Assembly: GCA_021325355.1 (NCBI GenBank)
Contig: JAJPHI010000031.1
Span: forward strand, 43,674 to 107,673
Direction of reading: 5' to 3'
Length of the DNA stretch: 64,000 bases
DNA from: Pseudomonadota bacterium
GTDB lineage: Bacteria > Desulfobacterota > Binatia > Binatales > Binataceae
The position numbers and the translations under genes are program-made. The notes under the pieces were generated by a model, which was given only the letters and a program-made list of their open reading frames with translations, made no database searches and was not told the origin of the DNA. Shown one piece after another: positions 59,834 through 64,000 of the stretch (the stretch's first letter is position 1; every line of letters begins with the position of its first letter).

Positions 59834-60946
59834 TTACTCAGGACCGCAGGGCAGGATAACGCAGAAGGTCATGCCGGCCGTCTGCTCGGCGTTACCCTGA
59901 CCGCTGACGTTCGCCGGCGCCACGCCGCCCGGCTGCGCCCATAACTTGCCGCCGTGCAGGGCGACCGTTCGATGGCTCAGCACGAGGCCGAGGCCGGTGC
60001 CCTCGGCTTTAGTGGTGAAAAACGGCGTGAACAACTGCTGCATCTCGTCGGCCGTCATCCCTTTGCCGCTGTCGCTCACTTCGACGCGCAGGAATTGGCG
60101 CCGCCGTCCGTGGGAGCTCAGCCGAAATTCGGTCTCGATCGCGGTCCGCACGCGGATGCGACCACGACCGGCGGGCGTTGCCTGAATCGCCTCGATCGCG
60201 TTGCGCAGCAGATTGAGGAAGACGCGCTCGAGCGCTGTGCTGTCGGCGCTCAGCTCCGGCAGACTCGGATCGAAGATCTGCTCGACCACGATTCCCGCCG
60301 GCGGCGTATCGAACAAGCCGGCCATCCTGAGCGCCTGATGGAGCACCTGATGGATATTCACCGGGGCGCGCCTGAGCGGTTTGGGGTTCGACACCGCCAG
60401 CACCTGCTCGACCATCGAGGTGATGCGCTTCACGCCATCAAGGATCACGTCGCAGAACTGTACGGCGCGCGGGTCGGCGCGAAACTGGCTGGCCAGGAGC
60501 TCCGCCGCGCCCTTGATGCCGGTCAGCGGATTGCGCACCTCGTGGGCCAGCCCGGCCGGCGAGAGCCGCACCACCAGGTCGTCGGCCTCGAGCGCTCGCT
60601 CGATTCCGCGCTGATGCGACAGGTCGCTGAGCAGCATGATTACGCCGCGGATCTCGCCGCGTCGTCCAAGGAGCGGGGCCACCTGCGCGCGGACGGCGAT
60701 CGTGCGCTTTTCGAGGACGAGTCGCGCGCCGGCGCTGTCGAGGCTGTGGCCCGAAGACAGGCAGCTCTCGACCATCCGCGCGAGCCAATCATTGGCTTCG
60801 AGCAGGTGCGCGGTCAGCGCCTGCGTAATCCGGGATCCGCCGAGTAACGCTTCGGCGGCAGCATTGTGCACAGTCGGTTCGCGCGTTGAAGAGAGCACGA
60901 TCACCGCGTCGGGCAGCCCATCGACTATGTCGCGCCATACATTCAT
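59834..60946 (-). CDS. NtrB/GlnL-like sensor histidine kinase
   Basis: 370 residues. N-terminal PAS-like domain (LPDAVIVLSSTREPTVHNAAAEALL at 11-35), HisKA box with His135 (GLAHEVRNPL), and HATPase_c with N, G1 (SDSGKGM), F (FTPFFTTK) and G2 (GTGLGL) boxes. There is no membrane helix, so it is cytoplasmic like NtrB. No response regulator gene is next to it; the only NtrC-like protein in the neighbourhood (57.4 kb) lacks a receiver domain. It is divergent from the transglycosylase gene. Confidence 0.88.
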   Translation of the reverse strand: MNVWRDIVDGLPDAVIVLSSTREPTVHNAAAEALLGGSRITQALTAHLLEANDWLARMVESCLSSGHSLDSAGARLVLEKRTIAVRAQVAPLLGRRGEIRGVIMLLSDLSHQRGIERALEADDLVVRLSPAGLAHEVRNPLTGIKGAAELLASQFRADPRAVQFCDVILDGVKRITSMVEQVLAVSNPKPLRRAPVNIHQVLHQALRMAGLFDTPPAGIVVEQIFDPSLPELSADSTALERVFLNLLRNAIEAIQATPAGRGRIRVRTAIETEFRLSSHGRRRQFLRVEVSDSGKGMTADEMQQLFTPFFTTKAEGTGLGLVLSHRTVALHGGKLWAQPGGVAPANVSGQGNAEQTAGMTFCVILPCGPE

Positions 60947-61183
60947 CGAAATCGTCAGCGAGTCGCCCCGAGCCTACCGCGGGTTCACATCCCGAGGCGA
61001 ATCGGCGCAGGCAGCCAACCCTGCATCATGATGCAACCGCCGACGCTGCTCCAGTTCCTCGCGATCGCCGGCGTCGGACACGCTTTGAAAGTTGTTAATA
61101 ACATTAGATTTTTTTATGACGATGGGGTTGCTTCCCGAAACCTCAGCCGTTACCTTGGACGGAGTTTTCGGGGGACCGGCCGG

Positions 61184-62149
61184 ATGCGGGGAATTATCCA
61201 ACGGCTAGCGATACCGGCGTTGCTGCTCATCACTATTGTGGGCTGCGCACCGGCGATGGACGTGAGCAACGATGCCGCCAACCCAATCGCGATCACGGGT
61301 GCGGCGCCGCCGGCAGCGGACAAGCCGGTAGTCGCAAGCCCGGTTCAACTGGCGTCGACGCCGCCAATCCAAGCGTTTCCATCAGACGATTCGCTCTTCG
61401 TTCGTAGCAATCCGGTCGGCGTCGCGCCTTTTCCGATCGAGCTCAACCACGCGGTCAAGACCTACGTCGATCAGTACCTGTCGAGTCCGGAGGGTCTCGA
61501 GCGCTCCTTCCGCCGCAGCAGCCCTTACATGCCCGAGATGGTCTCCGTCCTGCGCGAGCATGGGCTGCCCTCAGATTTGGTCTATCTGACTTTCGCGGAA
61601 AGCGGTTTCTCCGACGATGGCGCGGGTCCGTGGCAGCTCAGTCGGGGCACCGCGCGCCGCTATGGGTTGGTGGTGAATAATTGGGTGGATGAGCGGCGTG
61701 ATCCAGTCAAGTCCACCCGCGCCGCGGCTGCCTATCTGACCGACCTGCACGCGGAAACCGGCAACGATTGGCGGATGACGCTGGTCGCCTGGAATAACGG
61801 CGAAAATGGTGTCAACCGCTATCTTAACTGGTCGGACTCACCCTACGATCGTCTTTTAGCCCAGCTACCATATCGAACAAGATCGCTACTGAATCGCTTC
61901 ATGGCGGTCGCCTTTATCGCCCATCAGCATCGTGAGCTCGGCGTCAAGGCCGACACCAATACGGCGCCGACCTATAAGATCTTGCCGGTACGAGGTGGGA
62001 CGCCGCTCAAGCTAATCGCCCAGAAGGTGCACGCGAGCCTCGCATTGCTGCGCGAACTCAATCCGGGACTGATCCGCGGATGTACGCCGCCGACCGAATT
62101 CAGTTATCCGGTACGCGTGCCGCAGGGCCTGCTCGAAACGAGTCTTTAG
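61184..62149 (+). CDS. MltD-like membrane-bound lytic murein transglycosylase
   Basis: 321 residues from ATG 61184. The signal ends in IVGC, with lipidated Cys21. The SLT domain follows: catalytic Glu139 in LTFAESGFS, then GPWQLSRGTARRYGL, DERRDPVKSTRAAAAYL and AWNNGENGVNRYL. A C-terminal LysM-like segment (TYKILPVRGGTPLKLIAQ, residues about 275-310) would bind peptidoglycan. It cleaves glycan strands from the periplasmic face of the outer membrane. An upstream in-frame ATG adds 52 residues of non-signal sequence and is rejected. Confidence 0.9.
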   Translation: MRGIIQRLAIPALLLITIVGCAPAMDVSNDAANPIAITGAAPPAADKPVVASPVQLASTPPIQAFPSDDSLFVRSNPVGVAPFPIELNHAVKTYVDQYLSSPEGLERSFRRSSPYMPEMVSVLREHGLPSDLVYLTFAESGFSDDGAGPWQLSRGTARRYGLVVNNWVDERRDPVKSTRAAAAYLTDLHAETGNDWRMTLVAWNNGENGVNRYLNWSDSPYDRLLAQLPYRTRSLLNRFMAVAFIAHQHRELGVKADTNTAPTYKILPVRGGTPLKLIAQKVHASLALLRELNPGLIRGCTPPTEFSYPVRVPQGLLETSL

Positions 62150-62180
62150 TCCGTCGCCGCCTGGATGATCTGGCGGCCGT

Positions 62181-62966
62181 CTAAATCGACCTGATTGAAC
62201 CGCCTTCGACGCGAATCATCGAGCCGGTGATATAGCCCGCCAGCGGACTGGCGAGAAATGCCGCGACGGCGCCAAATTCCGCCGGATCGCCGATCCGTCC
62301 CACCGGCACGCTGGAGCCAATCCGTCGAGTGATCTCCTCAAGGTCCACACTTTCGCGCTGCGCCCGGGCGCGGGCGACCTGGGTGATGCGATCGGTGAGA
62401 AACGGTCCCGGCAGGAGGGTATTGACGGTGATCCCGTCGCGGCCAACTTCGCCGGCCAGCGTCTTCGCCCATCCGACGACGGAGGCCCGCAGGGTGTTCG
62501 AGATGCCGATGGCGGCGATGGGCTGCACCACGGATTCCGACGCCACGTTGATGATCCGACCCCACTTGCGGGCTTTCATGTCGGGCAAGACCAGGTCGGT
62601 CAGGCGGAAGAAGACCAGCACCATCTGGCGAAACTGCGCCTCCCAGACCTCGGGCGCGACGCCTGAGACCGGCGAAGGCGGCGGCCCGCCCGAGTTGTTG
62701 AGCAGGATATCGATCGGGCCGAGCTGCTGGCGCGTCGTGCTGACTGCGCGTTCGATCGAAGGCCAGTCGGCGACGTCAGCGGCGATACCGATCGCGCGTC
62801 CGCCACGCGCCTTGATCTCGGCCACTGCCTTGTCGAGGGCTTCCTGACCGCGGGCGACCATGGCAACCGCGACGCCCTCCGCCGCGAGAGCATCGGCGAC
62901 GCCGCGTCCCAGTCCTTTACTGCCACCCAGTACCAATGCGGTTTTTCCCGTGAGCCGCAGATCCAT
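62181..62966 (-). CDS. Atypical SDR family protein lacking the Tyr-x3-Lys motif
   Basis: 261 residues with the SDR cofactor site (GGSKGLGRGVA, near 14-24), NNSG at 90-93 and Ser143. At the catalytic positions Ser156 and Arg160 replace Tyr and Lys (GISNTLRAS). I believe a distinct SDR subgroup shares this S-N-x-L-R pattern, so it may be functional by another mechanism or act as a non-catalytic acyl binder. The C-terminus (VPVGRIGDPAEFGAVAAFLA...YITG...VEGG) is standard. It lies downstream of a hairpin-rich leader and of a TPP enzyme gene on the same strand. Confidence 0.8.
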   Translation of the reverse strand: MDLRLTGKTALVLGGSKGLGRGVADALAAEGVAVAMVARGQEALDKAVAEIKARGGRAIGIAADVADWPSIERAVSTTRQQLGPIDILLNNSGGPPPSPVSGVAPEVWEAQFRQMVLVFFRLTDLVLPDMKARKWGRIINVASESVVQPIAAIGISNTLRASVVGWAKTLAGEVGRDGITVNTLLPGPFLTDRITQVARARAQRESVDLEEITRRIGSSVPVGRIGDPAEFGAVAAFLASPLAGYITGSMIRVEGGSIRSI

Positions 62967-63080
62967 CAGGCCGTGCCTCCTGGCTTCGAGCTTTCCGGCA
63001 GTTCCGCCGTAGAGCCGGCAGCTCCGCCGTCGGGATTGATCGCTACGTATTTTTTGCGGTGATTACAAGGGATGTTCAAC

Positions 63081-63138
63081 TTGGAAGGAGGCCGGTTCGC
63101 ATGCCGGGGGAGTGGCATCGGCCGAAGCCTCCTTCCAA
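63081..63138 (-). repeat. Long imperfect hairpin in the intergenic region
   Basis: TTGGAAGGAGGC (63081-63092) pairs perfectly with GCCTCCTTCCAA (63127-63138). Inside, ATGCC/GGCAT (63101-63105 with 63114-63118) forms a second stem. Total span is 58 bases. It lies in the 349-base region between the SDR start and the TPP enzyme stop, where no gene was seen. No T-run follows on either strand, so it may be an RNA structure or a protein site. Confidence 0.6.
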
Positions 63139-63315
63139 CGACCAGAGTCGGTCGGACCCGTTCTTCCGGGGGAGTATGGAAGCAGGTCAATGAACATTAC
63201 GAGAGAGGTTGGCATTCGTTACGGAATTTTTGCCCGCTGCGGAAAAAAGCTGGTCCTCTCTGACGGGAACGGCGCGGGATGATGCGACGAGGGCGCGGCG
63301 GGGCGCTCTGCCGAT

Positions 63316-64000
63316 TCAGCGGGGGCCGTTGTTCCGACCGTGGCGTTCGCCGGGCGGCGGCTGCGATCGTCGGGCCGCCGCCTTAATGTACTTGACGGTG
63401 ACTGGTGAAAGATCGTCGCGGGCGATGTGCGCGTCGATAATCGCGAAGCTCTTGCTCTGGTGGGCCGCGCGAAGCGCGCTGCGCAGGTCGCTCGCATTGC
63501 TGACTTCGTAGCCGACGCCGCCCCAATCCTGCGCCAGTCGGGCATAGGGCCATGGCGGGATTTCGAGCAGGTCACGGCGGTCGGAGGCGATGGGGCGAAA
63601 GATGCCCCAGCCGCCGTTATTGACCACGATCACGATGGGATTGGCGCCGAAACGCGGCGCGTGTGAGATTTCCGGCCCGGTCATCTGGAAGCCGCCGTCG
63701 CCGCATAGCACGAGCGGACGCAAGCCGCGGCCGATTTGCGCGCCGAGCGCGGCCGGCACCGCGAAGCCCATCGAAGCGTAAAAGCCTTGCGCGAAATAGC
63801 TTCCGGAGCCGGGGATGCGCAGGTCGAGGCCGCCGAACAGCATGTCGCCGGATTCGGCGACGACGAGATAGTTCTGATTTTCCGCCACGAAGTCATTGAC
63901 CGCGCGAAGGACGTCGGCGACGCGCAGCGGAGCGCCTGGGCGCGGCGGGGACGGCGCACCATCGGTCAGATTGCTCGCGTAGGTGACGGTTTCACGATGA
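63316..64000 (-). CDS. Thiamine pyrophosphate-dependent decarboxylase-like enzyme, C-terminal part (partial)
   Basis: The reading frame is open to the right window edge, so only the C-terminal 227 residues are visible. The TPP/Mg motif is CGDGGFQMTGPEI, with Asn-Asn-Gly-Gly about 28 residues on, preceded by SMGFAVPAALGAQIGRG. The wording is closer to the indolepyruvate/pyruvate decarboxylase group than to acetolactate synthase. The final 20 residues are charged and Gly/Arg/Pro-rich. The reaction cannot be fixed without the N-terminal half. A GTG at 63886-63888 is an internal valine, not a start, because the upstream frame remains coding. Confidence 0.75.
   Translation of the reverse strand, partial: HRETVTYASNLTDGAPSPPRPGAPLRVADVLRAVNDFVAENQNYLVVAESGDMLFGGLDLRIPGSGSYFAQGFYASMGFAVPAALGAQIGRGLRPLVLCGDGGFQMTGPEISHAPRFGANPIVIVVNNGGWGIFRPIASDRRDLLEIPPWPYARLAQDWGGVGYEVSNASDLRSALRAAHQSKSFAIIDAHIARDDLSPVTVKYIKAAARRSQPPPGERHGRNNGPR

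Noticed and set aside
63081..63138. TPP riboswitch upstream of the SDR or TPP enzyme
   Set aside because: The conserved CUGAGA and thiamine-box sequences were not found; only a simple hairpin is present.
63886..63888. GTG as the start of the TPP enzyme at the right edge
   Set aside because: The same frame stays open and protein-like to the window edge, so the gene is simply truncated.
1..64000. CRISPR arrays, tRNA or rRNA genes
   Set aside because: No regularly spaced repeats, no cloverleaf-like or rRNA-like conserved sequences were noticed on either strand.

Overview
The window is high-GC DNA from a diderm bacterium. It encodes LPS export permeases (LptF/LptG), a BamD-like outer-membrane lipoprotein, an RND efflux pump with its adaptor, and a lipoprotein lytic transglycosylase. 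The mix of luciferase-like flavin monooxygenases, actinobacterial-style steroid/terpenoid catabolic genes, P450 and an F420-type PPOX protein recalls uncultured soil lineages such as Candidatus Binatota. That placement is an inference; no rRNA or tRNA gene was seen to anchor it.

Layout. 0-17 kb: the end of a diheme cytochrome c peroxidase-like gene, uvrC, two tandem near-identical SDR genes, uvrB, a Gld-type ABC exporter operon (ATPase, permease, GldG-like, DUF4340), a COG2159 amidohydrolase, polA, and an ECF sigma/anti-sigma/unknown trio. 17.4-17.8 kb: a decayed IS21-like remnant. 17.9-20.3 kb: an HSD10-like SDR, acpS, a [3Fe-4S] ferredoxin, two perfect parS palindromes with a DnaA-box-like site, and an ArsN2-like acetyltransferase. 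GC skew on the + strand changes sign nearby, so this may be the replication origin region.

20.4-28.2 kb: a catabolic cluster. The minus-strand run holds a 6-oxocamphor-hydrolase-like crotonase, a luciferase-like monooxygenase, an alpha/beta hydrolase, an Ltp2-like aldolase with its DUF35 partner, and a nitronate-monooxygenase-like flavoprotein. Divergent from it are IpdA- and IpdB-like CoA-transferase-fold subunits with a membrane protein gene between them. Together these suggest C-C bond cleavage of an alicyclic or isoprenoid/steroid-like substrate.

28.3-40 kb: a K+ channel, a GNAT, a TPP enzyme, lptFG, a PPOX flavoprotein, an M24 peptidase, and a second CoA-type module (thiolase, HMG-CoA-synthase-like/OB-fold fusion, methyltransferase). 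40-48 kb: a helical protein of unknown function, a phosphotriesterase-like hydrolase, two paralogous luciferase-like monooxygenases, a P450, a secreted ice-binding-like protein and an NTF2-fold protein. P450, SDR, flavin monooxygenase and lactonase-type hydrolase could form an oxygenation and ring-opening route.

48-64 kb: tatA, a BamD-AMIN fusion, a phage-like muramidase/holin pair, an M20 peptidase, the RND pump, a degenerate sigma54-activator-like protein, a zinc alcohol dehydrogenase, an NtrB-like kinase, an MltD-like transglycosylase, an atypical SDR and a truncated TPP enzyme at the right edge. No CRISPR array, intact transposon, tRNA or rRNA was seen.
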